Under the pieces are notes generated by a model, which was given only the letters and a program-made list of their open reading frames with translations, made no database searches and was not told where the DNA came from. A stretch of 64,000 bases of DNA from Plectosphaerella cucumerina (lineage: Eukaryota > Ascomycota > Sordariomycetes > Glomerellales > Plectosphaerellaceae), in contig JAGPXD010000004.1 in the NCBI GenBank assembly GCA_020746995.1, forward strand, positions 4,898,001 to 4,962,000, read 5' to 3'. Both the position numbers and the translations under genes were made by a program. Every line of letters starts with the position of its first letter. The first letter of the stretch is position 1. Shown one piece after another: positions 24,492 to 35,322 of this stretch.

Positions 24492-25139
24492 TCAAAGCGC
24501 GGCGTGGCATGCTCCAACGAGAGTGGCAACCTCTGCAGAGACCTTGGCGACACAGCCAACGTAGGCAACCCAAACAGCAGGAGTAGCCGAACCAGCAGTG
24601 GTGCCGATAACGACGGCCTCAGCCTCGACACCAATGACGGTGCAGGTCGCGATGCCTGCTACTCCGACAAGACTGGCCGCCGCACCACAGGTGCCGCAAG
24701 GAACGTTGGCGAAGCATGAGGTATTGGCGGAGCGCATCCTGGCGTTGTGAACCCGGACGAAAACTGACTCTTGGTCTCTGTAAATCTGTGCGTTGGGGGA
24801 CTGGCGCTTGTCGAGCTTGTCGTCGTCGGCAAATTGACGTTTCCCAATCTCCTGCTCAGGGTCGATGAGAGCAAGAGAATCCTTGGCTCCGCGGGAAAGC
24901 TCATTGAAGAGGAACTCGCGAGAGTCCTCACTCCAAGAGTTGATGACCTCGACCGGCTCTCCGAGCAGTCCAGCAACTTGGCCAATGTCAAAGTCGGCAA
25001 CGGAGGACGAGTTGAGAAGCTGATCGAAAACTTCGGGGGTAACACCGCAGCCCTTGGCGACGTCCTCGACCGGATGAGCTGCCAAGGTGAGGCTGGCAGC
25101 GGCAGCCATGAGGAGAAGTTTCTGTAGGTAGTAGACCAT
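24492..25139 (-). CDS. Small secreted Kex2-type pre-pro-protein, six-cysteine mature part
   Basis: Intronless, 215 residues, family not recognised. A signal peptide (about 1-20, ALTLAA-type end) is followed by a polar pro-region with one Cys (31). Two Lys-Arg sites follow at 100-101 and 111-112, both followed by Gln, as expected for Kex2 cutting in the late secretory pathway. The remainder (113-215) holds six cysteines (142, 148, 151, 166, 196, 211) in an Ala/Gly/Val-rich, strongly hydrophobic sequence. This pattern is common to processed antimicrobial, killer-type or effector proteins, but it does not fit the eight-Cys hydrophobin spacing. Function is therefore open. A TATA-like TATAAATA lies about 125 bases upstream at 25264-25271. 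Confidence 0.75.
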   Translation of the reverse strand: MVYYLQKLLLMAAAASLTLAAHPVEDVAKGCGVTPEVFDQLLNSSSVADFDIGQVAGLLGEPVEVINSWSEDSREFLFNELSRGAKDSLALIDPEQEIGKRQFADDDKLDKRQSPNAQIYRDQESVFVRVHNARMRSANTSCFANVPCGTCGAAASLVGVAGIATCTVIGVEAEAVVIGTTAGSATPAVWVAYVGCVAKVSAEVATLVGACHAAL

Positions 25140-26784
25140 GATGGAAGGGTGAATGTAAAAAATAGACGATGTGAGAGATTGGGAACGAGTGTTGTGTTGG
25201 CAAACGAGTGTGTGATGACTTCCGTGGTGAAGAAAACGTATTCCGGTTCGATAATGCGTTAAGTATTTATACCTTGGTTCTTGTCTAACAGGCAGTCGTG
25301 TAAGTAGACATGTTCCGTGAACAGCTCATCACCGATAGCGCCTGCCATTTCCAGTCTTGCCTGCACAGCCCCTGATCAATACGAATGCCAAGATAATTGA
25401 GTCATTTCGACGACACCCTCATCTTGATTAGGCTTCATTGATTATTCTCGCGAAGTTCCGTTGACCTTAGAAGCATAGTTCCAGCTCTGGACAGATTGGT
25501 GTCATCTCTCATCCAAGTCGGAACATCGACTCGACCGTCAAGAACACAGCCATGGCGTCAATGGCAGCCAACCCATTGAATCAGATGAACCCCTGAATGA
25601 ACAAGATAGATTGACGATATGGCTCGAGGTGCCTTCTGAGTCATTTGGTCCATTAATATGCATGCGACCCGGGATGCTCACCGCGTTGTTCTTGGCTGGG
25701 TCTTTGCAGTGCCCCAGTGCAGACACAATTAGCATAAAGTGACATTTTCGGCCATCGAGTATCTTTCGGTGTTCTTTCGGCCGCATTGACAATCCAGGTT
25801 CCCCCAATGACCCCCTTGTGTTGAGTCCAGACTCATGATCGCACATGTGGACGTCTCTCCCAAAATGAGGCAACGGCTTCAGGGACATGGACAACAGAGA
25901 GGATAGCAGACTGCATTTCGTTCATTCTATCATCTCCGTTAAGTTTTGAAATCCTGCGTACCCTTTCTAGAAAGCCACGCCAAGTTAGAGAGAGTGGGTA
26001 TGTCCTCATACCGTTTGGGGGGGCAACCTGGCAAATCGGGCAGAAGTTTGTCCATCGCTGGATGCCTAGAAGCTAGCTTTAAACTTTGATGCACAACCCT
26101 TCAACTACCTATTTCGAATTCATTAGGTTTTGGGGTCGTCAAAGCACAGATAACAGCCTCATGAGGCTGGTGTTGGCATTGAGTCAACGTTGGAGCTGCC
26201 GCTGTGTCAACGGCGACCAAGCTCTACCGAATATAGGTTCAACTTCATTTCGCAGTTTCAAACTCGATGAGAATCACTCGCGATTGATCTATCAAAGTTT
26301 AATGATTCATCAATCTTGAAATTCCGGTGATATAAATACTTTCGTTGTGAGGGGCGCAGCAGTGCATCCTTTTGCGACTACCGAGTCGAAATCCATCAGA
26401 TGATCAGCATCTGGCCAGCACAGGTTTAGTTTATCTCGGGACTTGTAAACCACAGGCAGAAGCCAAGAGATCTGACTTACTCGCGAGGGCTTGGACCATG
26501 ATCAATGAGTGCCTTCTCTGCATCCGCATTGCGCCGGGAGCCGATGTGGCTGCTTGTGCTCATGGCTATGGTAGAATTTCTGGGTACTCTGTTTAGGATT
26601 GCTCTAGCAAGCGTGTCGGGCGACGGCTCTGGGCCAGATTCAAAAGTTATATAACACTGGGTGTTTCCCATTTCTTCTTGATGATCTTCTCTTATCTCCA
26701 ACATTCAGGAACCGTCTTTCGCTCTGCCAAAATCACTCTCTATAAATCCTCCACACTCTTTTCCAACCCCTAAATGCGTTCAAG
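25140..26784. promoter_or_regulatory. AT-richer divergent region between two secreted-protein genes
   Basis: About 1.6 kb separate the two divergent small secreted protein genes. TATAAATA (minus strand, 25264-25271) and TATAAAT (plus strand, 26741-26747) sit at fitting distances from the two starts. The middle is visibly richer in A and T than surrounding DNA and has no convincing gene. Confidence 0.5.
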
Positions 26785-27282
26785 ATGAAGTTCTCTGCCA
26801 CTGCCATTCTCGCAACCACCCTTCTCGGCGCCGGTGCTTCGGCCCAGCAGCACCGATGTGCGGCCTACAACGGACCCAGCCCAGGCCCGAACTTCCTCAA
26901 CATCGGATACACGCACCTCCTTGATACTTGTAAGTAGATTTCATAATACCACACTCCGCGGAGCATCGTTGTGGGCTCTGTTTGGCACATGACAAGCTGG
27001 ATAGAGGCCCAGGGATAACTATACTCATAACTGGAACTCGCTGACCCTGGTATAGTCTATCACTCTTCCAACAGAGACGTCGACGCGACAATCGACCCTC
27101 ACGGCCGCACTTTCTCTATCAAGAACAACACCCTCCGACGCCACGTAGTCTGCCACGTTAACGGCGTTGCTGGCCGGATCTGCTTCTGGATCAACGCGAG
27201 TCACAGCTGCGTCACGACTCTCCCGGCCCAGTACGTTCCTGCTAGCGTCAGTCCGGGCTTCCTCCGCACCTGGGAGGCTTGA
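26785..27282 (+). CDS. Small secreted protein with four cysteines
   Basis: Exons 26785-26929 and 27056-27282 give 123 residues after removal of a 126-base intron. The donor is GTAAGT, the acceptor TATAG, with a CTGAC branch site just upstream. The start MKFSATAILATTLLGAGASA is a textbook fungal signal peptide. The mature part has cysteines at 25, 81, 91 and 100, enough for two disulfides. I recognise no family. Size, secretion and Cys content fit effector-like or antimicrobial small secreted proteins (inference). It was not evident from any single open frame because the exons are short. A TATA box lies 38-44 bases upstream of the ATG. Confidence 0.75.
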
Positions 27283-27462
27283 TTGCCATACAGATCATGC
27301 ACTCATCCGCGACGCCCCCAACATGAATGGTCCTAAGCTTTGGAGGCCATTAGTGCGCCCTCTGTACAGATTTCAATGACCAAGACGATAGTTGGAGCAA
27401 GTACACGGAGACTTAACATCAGGTGGTCAATGATGCTGTAGTAATCAATTCCAATTGAAGAT

Positions 27463-28108
27463 TTACTGCGTCTTTCGAGGTCTTTTCGTCAAAGTACCTG
27501 CTGAATCTTCCCCCAGAGTTGAATCCAGAGCCGCTGCGGAGTCCCCTGAGATCGACAGGAACTCTCTCAGCAAATCGGCAGGGTGGACGATCCCGTCATG
27601 CTGTGGATGCTCCCCAACTGCTGCGAGCATCTTCGCCTGGCAGAAACTATGCGACAGAGATTTCGACTCCGCCGTGCTCAAACTACCCTCCAGAGTGACT
27701 AGGTCATCCGTCTCACTGTCTTCGATGTGCGCCGACAAGTCGACCCAGAGGGCCTGCAATTCCTGGTTGAAGTTGACGTCCGCAAATGGGATCAGCATCA
27801 ATTTGTGCAGCTTCTCCCTGATCTAACCCAGGACTTAGTGAAACGACTCATCTGAGGGAAGTGGGGTAGCCTCTTACGCTCTTGTGATCGCTTCTCATCT
27901 GCTCTCGTCTGTCTTTCCCATCCTTCAATGTGTCTTCCAGTATCGGCAGAACCACCTGTTCCTCGCTGATGCAATGTCTAGCGAGTTCGAAGGCGAAGGC
28001 TTTGCTCCACTGTAGCCTCTCCTGGTTGGTTCTGGCACTCCGCACCGCTTGGAAAATTTGATCGAGCTGACGGTGGTCGTCCCGGATGGTTTCAGAAATG
28101 CGCGACAT
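27463..28108 (-). CDS. Hemerythrin-like (HHE) domain protein
   Basis: Exons 28108-27878 and 27822-27463 give 196 residues with a 55-base intron. The four-helix HHE pattern is visible: DDHRQLDQIF near the start, ARHCISEEQVVLP, DHKSIREKLHKL across the splice, and LSAHIEDSETDDL. These His/Glu residues are the expected di-iron ligands. Fungal members of this family are poorly known; related domains bind oxygen or sense or repair redox/NO damage. The C-terminal 50 residues are a low-similarity tail. The first in-frame ATG at 28108 is used; the open frame upstream has no ATG. No secretion signal is seen, so it is probably cytosolic. Confidence 0.85.
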
Positions 28109-29069
28109 GGTGTTGTGTGTCAGTAGCTTTGTGCGGAAATTCAAAAGCCATGTTCGTGGCGGCCCAACACCCTGTTATTCAATTGCATCTACGGCCAAAG
28201 ATCGCGGTCAACTCAGAATCCCATGACATCACAAGAACACCATGGGACCTGAAAAGTGCCAGGTGATTTGCGCATCTAGTCCCACCGGGGCAAAGGCTCC
28301 GGAAGCTTGGGATGCGCCAAGATGTAAGTCGGCTTGTGGAAGAAGGAGAGGTCGACGATCTATTATGGGCATGCGGGGAAGAAGCCAAGACAGCGCAAAA
28401 CCAGGATTTACGATTTGTTATTGCGTCTGTCTTACACATGTGTAGCAGAAGCATGACGCTGCACCAGAATCGAGGGGGTTTTGGGAATAGCTTCAACAGC
28501 AGGTGGCAAGAATTTGACTTTAGCAGCTGCAACGACGGGGGAGAGGCGGAATAGGTCCTTCAAGCTCCTGCCCAATCAAAACTTAGCAGCAAACTTCATT
28601 TCAGTTCCAAATCATATTGCAAATCATATTGCAAGTCGGGGTCATGTCGCGGGGTTGATTTAATCGAATGGTTCCAGGTTAGGTTGCGGGCTCAGGGGTT
28701 CAGGGGAAAGCCCGGCTCTTGAAGCTTAGTAAGCAGCTGCTTGGACGAGACGAGACCTCGCACGGTGACGGTACTTGTGCCCCACCTGCCACTTGAGGGC
28801 GCCGTGTGGCGGGGCGGGCGGCCCAAGTCGCGGTGTCTTTCTATCGCGACAGCCTCAACTTTTGCTAACACTTCACGCGTCGTCGCCCACCGTGCCTGCA
28901 CATTGCCCCTCGCAACGGGGGATCGCTTGCTGCCTGGCCTGCCAACCTGCCAACAACAAACCTGAGGCCGCCATGTCTGGACTTTTTCTTCATCAATCCT
29001 CAATCCGACCGCCGACTCCATCGACGTAAACACCCCGACAACCCAACCACGCGATCGCGTCTGCCCATC
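28109..29069. other. Divergent promoter region, about 0.96 kb, no gene seen
   Basis: It lies between the hemerythrin-like gene (-) and the Rad60-like gene (+). A short direct repeat AAATCATATTGCA is present twice near 28610-28634. Nothing else is evident. Confidence 0.45.
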
Positions 29070-30539
29070 ATGGTCGACGTCTCTGCGCCGCCAAAACGGC
29101 GCCTTCCGTTCAAGCCGACCGCTCTCCGCCAAAAGAAAGAACCGAAATCCGACAAGATCGAAATCGAGGACTCCTCCGACAGCGACGGCGGCCTCGACCT
29201 GTTCAAGCGATCAAAGTCCTTCTTTCCCAAAGCACTCGCGCAACAAGAGGCACTTCGCAAACGGAAATCCTCAGTCGAGGACGTCAAACCACCAACGACG
29301 CCGAAGAACAAAGGCAAACAGAAAGAGACGTGGCCGCCGCTGAAGCAATCCCCCGATGCAGACCGCCGATCCAAGTTGCCGCCGATCAAGCTGAGCGACG
29401 AGTCCGACGATCCGGACTCGGTGAAAACCCCGCCCTCAAAGCGGTCGCGACATAGTCTGTCGTCGGTCGCTAGCCACTCTGGCGGCAGGCGTGATCGCGA
29501 CAAAACCCGACATGACGCATCGCCATCCAAGTCAGCATCCAAGAGCATTCCCTGCCATTCGCCTCGGGTCAAAAGCGAGAGCTTCCACGGCAACCCGGTC
29601 ATCGCTCTTAACGACAGCGAAGACGAGGACGTGAAGCCCACCATTCACAACGACGACATTTACGAGGCGACGCCCATCCGAAAGTTTCGCCACAGCCCAG
29701 TCCCCGAACCTGTCGTTACCGACATCCCCTCCAGTCCCGAACCGTTCCTCTCCGACAAGGACGACGATACAGACGAGTTTGCAGAGTTCGTGCGAGCTGC
29801 GAGAGAGCGCCAAGAAAAGGCCAAGGAGGCCAGCTCACAGAACCAGTCGGAGAAGCCAACCGCCATCCTCCTCTTCGTGACTTCGGAGATCCCAGGCGCT
29901 CAGGAGAGGAAGATCAAGTGCGGGCTCGACAAGAGATTCCACATCGTCAAGGAAGCGTGGTGCGCCGGGCAGCACCTGCGAGAATTTGCGGCCGAGGAGC
30001 AAGAAGACATCTTTCTCACGTTCCGCGGCCGGCGGCTCTACGATTCGACAACCGTCGCCAGCCTCGGCGTCCGCATCACGGCGACCGGCGAGCTGGCCCT
30101 CGCCAGCGCGCAGTCCTGGAGCGACCGCGAGGGCATCCTGGACTCGATGGGCGCGCTGCAAATTGAGGCGTGGACGGAAGAAACATGGGAGGTGGCACAA
30201 AAGCAAAAGGAGCGCGCCCGGCTGCGAGACCTCGGCGAACTCGACGACGACTCACAGGAGGGAGACGGCGCGGACGAGGAGGAGGCGCCCGAGCCTGAGG
30301 AGGAGACGATCAAGGTGATCCTCAAGACACGCGACAACGACAAGGAGACCGTCAAGGCACGAGCGCGGCCGCTGACCACCATTGACGAACTGATCGTCTA
30401 CTTCCGCAGGGCGCGCAACCTCCCCGAGACTACGCCCATCGTCCTTCAGTTTGACGGCGAGCAGCTCGACGGAGCGACGACTCTGCAAGACGCCGAGATC
30501 GAGGACATGGACGCCATCGAGGTGCACATCAAGGGCTAG
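29070..30539 (+). CDS. Rad60/Esc2/Nip45-like protein with SUMO-like domains
   Basis: A single frame of 489 residues. The first 260 residues are polar, charged and low in complexity, with SUMO-interaction-like acidic hydrophobic patches (IEIEDSSDSD, VIALNDSEDED). Two ubiquitin-fold regions follow: one at about 263-350 (TAILLFVTSE..) and a second at about 412-489 (TIKVILKTRDND..). The second ends in IVLQFDGEQLDGATTLQDAEIEDMDAIEVHI, the classic Rad60-SLD ending. No di-glycine processing end is present, as in the family. Known members act in the nucleus in replication-stress repair with SUMO ligases and Smc5/6. I assign the family with confidence but not the exact orthologue. Confidence 0.88.
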   Translation: MVDVSAPPKRRLPFKPTALRQKKEPKSDKIEIEDSSDSDGGLDLFKRSKSFFPKALAQQEALRKRKSSVEDVKPPTTPKNKGKQKETWPPLKQSPDADRRSKLPPIKLSDESDDPDSVKTPPSKRSRHSLSSVASHSGGRRDRDKTRHDASPSKSASKSIPCHSPRVKSESFHGNPVIALNDSEDEDVKPTIHNDDIYEATPIRKFRHSPVPEPVVTDIPSSPEPFLSDKDDDTDEFAEFVRAARERQEKAKEASSQNQSEKPTAILLFVTSEIPGAQERKIKCGLDKRFHIVKEAWCAGQHLREFAAEEQEDIFLTFRGRRLYDSTTVASLGVRITATGELALASAQSWSDREGILDSMGALQIEAWTEETWEVAQKQKERARLRDLGELDDDSQEGDGADEEEAPEPEEETIKVILKTRDNDKETVKARARPLTTIDELIVYFRRARNLPETTPIVLQFDGEQLDGATTLQDAEIEDMDAIEVHIKG

Positions 30540-31016
30540 GAGGGGAGGACGACGTATGACATGTGCTGTTTTGGCGTAACCTGGGCGCCCGGATTGAGAT
30601 ACCCCCGATGATAATGAAGGATTCGTTGACCACGAACAGGCACCAGTCGTGATCCCCCTTGTCCTCCTCTAGACTGCCCCTCTTCCCCTGCCTAGCACCG
30701 GCCGAGTGAGACCCGGGGCTGACATCCTAGCACAGAGCTGAGAGGGCTGACAGGGGACTATCGCCCGACCGCGCACTCACAAGCGACATGACCCCAGCTT
30801 ACCCCAGAGTTCAGGGCCCGTCTCTCGCCTAGTTTGGATGCACACCGCATCCTTCTGCGGGGTTCCGTCGCAAGCCTAGCCTCGGCATCCATCGCACGAC
30901 TTTCTCTTCTTCCTCCTCTCTTCTCTTCCACCTTTCCCCGGAAGCAGACCTGTGCGCCCTGCGCTTCCTGGTCCGATGACTGTCGCCGCGATCGTCCCCT
31001 GACCTCTTGAACCAGA
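30540..31016. other. Intergenic, about 0.48 kb, no gene seen
   Basis: Tandem gap. A pyrimidine-rich stretch (about 30900-30940) lies shortly before the next start, as is usual for fungal promoters and leaders. Confidence 0.4.
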
Positions 31017-32526
31017 ATGGCGTCGCTGCTTCTATCGCTCCTCACCTTTGCGCTCGGGGCGGCGGCTGCCCTACCCCGGCGCGACCTCCCCTCACTGCCG
31101 CTGTCCTCGGATGACGGTTGGATCCACGATGCTGCTGGCAATAGGTTCCCGTTTGTCGGGATCAACTGGCCTGCCCACGAAAAGGCCATGATCCCCGAGG
31201 GCCTCCAGCACCAATCTATCGCCTCCATTGTATCGCGCGTCAGCGAGACGGGCTTCAACTCGGTTCGCCTTACCTTTGCCACTGAAATGGTAGACGACAT
31301 CCTCGACCGCGGCGGCGACGTTTCCCTGCGCGCCGCCCTTGCAACGGCTCTCGGCGCCGAGAACGGCACGCGCGTGCTAGACAGCATTCTCGAACACAAC
31401 CCGTCCTTTGACGCCGACACGACGCGCCTCGAGGTCTTTGACGCCGTGGCTGCTGAGCTCGCTCGTCGCGATATCCTCGTACACCTTGACAATCACGTTT
31501 CGAAGGCAGGGTGGTGCTGCGCCGCCGACGATGGCAACGGCTGGTGGGGAGACCAGCACTTTAACGCCTCGTCATGGGTGCGTGGCCTGGCCTACATGGC
31601 TGAACATGGCAAGGACCGATGGCCGTCCTTCTCAAGTGTCGGCCTGCGCAATGAGCTGCGTCAGGGTCCCAGCGGCGGCGAGTCGTACACTTGGCAGACG
31701 TGGAAAGATCGCATGCTACAGGCCGCCGAGGCCGTACACGCCGCCAACCCGGACCTGCTCATCTTCTTCGGTGGCCGACTCTTCAGCTTTGACCTAGCTG
31801 GCGCTGTCGACGGCAGGGTTACGGCGGAGCCCGACTTCCGCTTTTCCGTTGCCGAGTTGCCGTTCGCGAACCGCTTCGTTTTTGAGCAGCACCAATACGA
31901 CCAGGGCCAGGTCGCGACCGGCGACTGCGCGACATACTACTTCCTGCTGGGCACATTTGGTTCCAATGCGCCCACGGCCCCCGAGGACAAGAACCGCGCG
32001 CCTCTAGTTATGAGCGAATGGGGCCACGACCAGTCCGACGATGGGGAGGAGTGGAATGGCACGTTCAGGAGGTGCATCGCGGACTACATGGTCAAGAGCC
32101 GTGTGGGCTGGATGATGTGGGTGCTCGGCGGCAGCTATTATGTCCGCGAGGGGGAGCATGACAGGGACGAGCCGTGGGGTGAGTCTTCACGAATGATGGA
32201 CGGCGGGAGAGTTCCTTTGCTGACCATCGACAGGCCTACTCGATCACGAATGGGGAGGCTATCGCGGGACGAAGGCATTACAGCAGCTGCAGACGGACAT
32301 CAAGCGAACATACGACGCCTTCAACCAGACGGCGTCAAGCAGCAAAAGCACAACACAGACGGCAGAGACGACGGCCACGAGAGAAATACCTGCTCCAGCG
32401 ACTCCCACCGTGAGTCCCACCATCGAGGCGTCTCCGCGGCCCGACGATGGGGCGGGGACGTCGGGGATTCCGGTGATACTGGCCCTCTTTGCTGCGGTAG
32501 CACTGGCTGGCATGATGGCATTCTAA
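31017..32526 (+). CDS. GPI-anchored glycoside hydrolase, GH5-like
   Basis: Exons 31017-32178 and 32234-32526 give 484 residues; the 55-base intron rejoins W-G-L-L-D-H-E-W-G. A signal peptide is followed by a TIM-barrel hydrolase of the cellulase (GH5) type: FVGINWPAHE, then GFNSVRLTF. The acid/base Glu is in RNE (Glu213) and the nucleophile Glu in SEWGHDQ (Glu334). After the catalytic part comes a Ser/Thr-rich linker and a hydrophobic C-terminus ending GMMAF, which fits a GPI anchor to the cell surface. The substrate (beta-glucan, mannan or other) is not decided. Skipping the intron would lose the linker and anchor, so the splice is important for location. Confidence 0.85.
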
Positions 32527-32675
32527 GCGAGAGAATTCAACGGCAAAAGATCCAGTGCTGGGAGTCGTGCCCTCGTCGTGGTTGAAGATTTGTGATATTC
32601 CCTTGAACGCTACATACAATGACCAAGCCAAGCTAACACATACCAAAGCTCCAGCATGTCCAGACCAAAGCCATC

Positions 32676-35322
32676 CTACGTCCAGTTTCCATTGTTCCCT
32701 GGCCTCGCGTCGTTCCATCTTGGCGCGCCGAAGTTTTCAAACGTAGTTCCGGCGAGGACTTCCTCGGGCGGAGCATGCCGGTCCTCGCGCCGGCGACGTC
32801 CCGGCGGTGCAGCCGTATACTCCGGCTCTGTCGGCCCCGCCACCTGGGCCAGCGGAACGTCAAACGGCGTGTCTCTCCCAGGCGTGTCCGAGTAGTCCTG
32901 GAAATCATCCATCTCGTCCACCTCCCACGTGAACAGAACCGTCTCGTGGACAAGAACCTTTCCGCCATCCCGCCGCCTTCTCTCCCGTCGCAAGTCATCA
33001 TCACCGCCTCGCCTCGTTCCTACAGGCTCGGCCCAGTCAAACTCGGGCCAGACCTCATGGACGAGCTTCTTGTGCTGGCGGCGACAGCGGATGCGGCCGG
33101 CGATAATGAAGCCAACCCACCAGGCCGAGGCAACGCCTAGGATGACCCAGCATATGGTCGGTACTACGAACCACGCGACCGTGCTGATGCTGCCGAAGCC
33201 GGCGGTGCGAGGGATCCAGGATGCGATTACGGGGAAGGCGTTGCCAACGAGGTACAAGATGGCAGTGCTGATGCTGAGCCAGGAGTAGACGCTGCCCCTC
33301 GTCATCTGTCGCCAGGACCGGCGTATGGGCCTGTCGGGCTCGATATCGACATGAGCTGTGCGGTACTCCTGGGTCTTGGCAGCCTCGGTCGCCTGCGGGC
33401 CAGCGATTCGAAGGATGAGTATACCTAGGGCAAGGAAGATGCCAAAAAAGGCAGTGATGAGGTATGCGCTGAGGCTGGACAGCAGGCCGTACGCATCATC
33501 AGGGTGGATGCCGATGGTGGACCAGACGAGGACGAGACATGCCCCAAGATGGAGTACCAGGGCACCCACGGGGGTAGCTTCGCGATGCTCCTCCGGCGAC
33601 GAGAAGAAAGGCACCTTCCAGCCCTTGCGGCGGAGGTAAAGGACAAGACGACCAATGCTGACGTCGGCATCCTGGGCGAAGAACTTGGGGAAAGGGATGA
33701 AGCCCTGCTTGGCGATCTCCTGTTTCATCCGCGCGGCCGTGTAGGTGGTGACGATGATGTTTCCAAACGAAGACAGGGCCAGGAAGGAGTTGAAGATGCG
33801 GTCGGGCCTCGTGTCGTTTGGGCTCTTGCCAAAGACCTTTTGGAAGAACAGAAGTGCGACCATCCTATTCCTCGTCGACTGCTCGTATGCAGGGACCACG
33901 GCCATCTGGGAAGAGGTCAGTCGAGGCGGTCGGGGAAAGGGGAGGGAGAGGAAGGATGCATACGTAACAAATGTTGCAAAACATGTAGAGGATGCCAACG
34001 AGGGCGACTGCAAAGGTGGCAGCGCGGGGGAACGTCCGGCGAGGGGCTCTGATCTCGCCAAGAACCTGCTTCTCGTCAGCAACACTCCTAGGGCTGCAGC
34101 GCTCTCGGACTTACATGGTTCGACTGTTCGAATCCACCGAAGGCAAATACTTGGTGATGGTCAGCTCCCTGTCTTTCGACGCTCGATCAGGGTCCCTCAC
34201 CAATAGACAGGAAAGCAGCCGCGTAGCTGTTAACGGTCCCATTCGGGAGATCGACCAGCGGCGACCCTGTCTCAGGGTTGAAGTCTCTCGGAGGCTGAAA
34301 GGCTACGTTGGGATCCATGTTCTTCCCAAACACGTCCTGGACGATCTGACCATCCTCGCCCCTGATCTTCCCGGCGAGAACGGCAAAGGTGACGCCCGGG
34401 ATGATGAGGAGGATGCAGACCTTGACGACGGCAAGGCAATTGTTCAGCACGATACCGCCACGTCGTGAGACGGCATGCACAACGCAGGAGAAGAAGGCGG
34501 CGGCCGTGGCAATGGCACAGACGAGGGTGTGGGAGACTTCGGCACTCGGGTCTGGGTTGGCGGCCATGAGAACACGGGTGCCAAAGTTGACGCAGTTCCC
34601 AGCCATGTTGCCGACACAGATGAAGCTGATCCCGTAGAGGCATGCCGAGTATAGGACGGTTCCTTTTTGATAGTAGGGCCAGCTGTAGACGAAACTCAGC
34701 TGGGATGTGTTAGCTGGGCAAGTCTCTCGTCAGATGGACCTCGGGTCGAAGTACATAATGGAGATCGCCACCACTCCGAGGAACGGCCTGCTCGACGCCT
34801 TCAATAACGTATCTCGGCACGTTGAGGCCATACTCGATGTAGACGTGTATGCCGGCCAGAGCGTACATGGTGCCGAAGAACCACAAGAGCATAGCACCTC
34901 CCGCGCTCCTGGTGCCCACGATGACTGTTTTCGGGCTGTTGAAAACGCCGGTTCCTATGGATCATCAGTACGAACCGCAATCAAAGTTGCCAAACGTAGG
35001 CGCTGGCCTCACCTATCATGCGGTTGATGATGAGGCACGCCACGTCGACGAAGCCAAGACGATACCGCTCCCCTGGCGCATCGGTGACAATGGCATCACT
35101 GTTCTCGGTCTGCCCTGCCAGTCTCTCGCCAATCTTTGACGGGATTACCATCGTCGTCCCGGGTCTTTTGGGTACTGGCATGGCGGCACCGGCTCTCGGG
35201 GCCCCGAATGTTGGTTGTACTTCGTTCGCCAAGTAAGGGGCACCTCTCTGCCATTGTTGCCCATCATACTCCTGGGCGGGAGCAGTGCGGAAGTACTGGC
35301 CTTGGGTCGCCATGCTGTTCAT
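32676..35322 (-). CDS. Methionine-permease-like APC transporter with long tails
   Basis: Six exons (35322-35013, 34954-34755, 34699-34201, 34149-34115, 34065-33964, 33905-32676) give 791 residues; total length is a whole number of codons. The membrane core reads through INRMIGTGVFNSPKTV, then VFAFGGFEQSNHVLGEI and YMAVVPAYEQ, motifs of the LAT/methionine permease (Mup1/Mup3) branch. A soluble N-terminal tail of about 90 residues and a C-terminal tail of over 150 charged residues flank the core. This makes it longer than the usual 500-580. Exon 4 is only 35 bases. A second ATG three codons downstream (35313) is an alternative start. Substrate and regulation by the tails are inferred only from family. 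Confidence 0.85.

Noticed and set aside
24492..25139. Hydrophobin
   Set aside because: Only six cysteines in the mature part and no adjacent Cys-Cys pairs, against the eight-Cys hydrophobin pattern.
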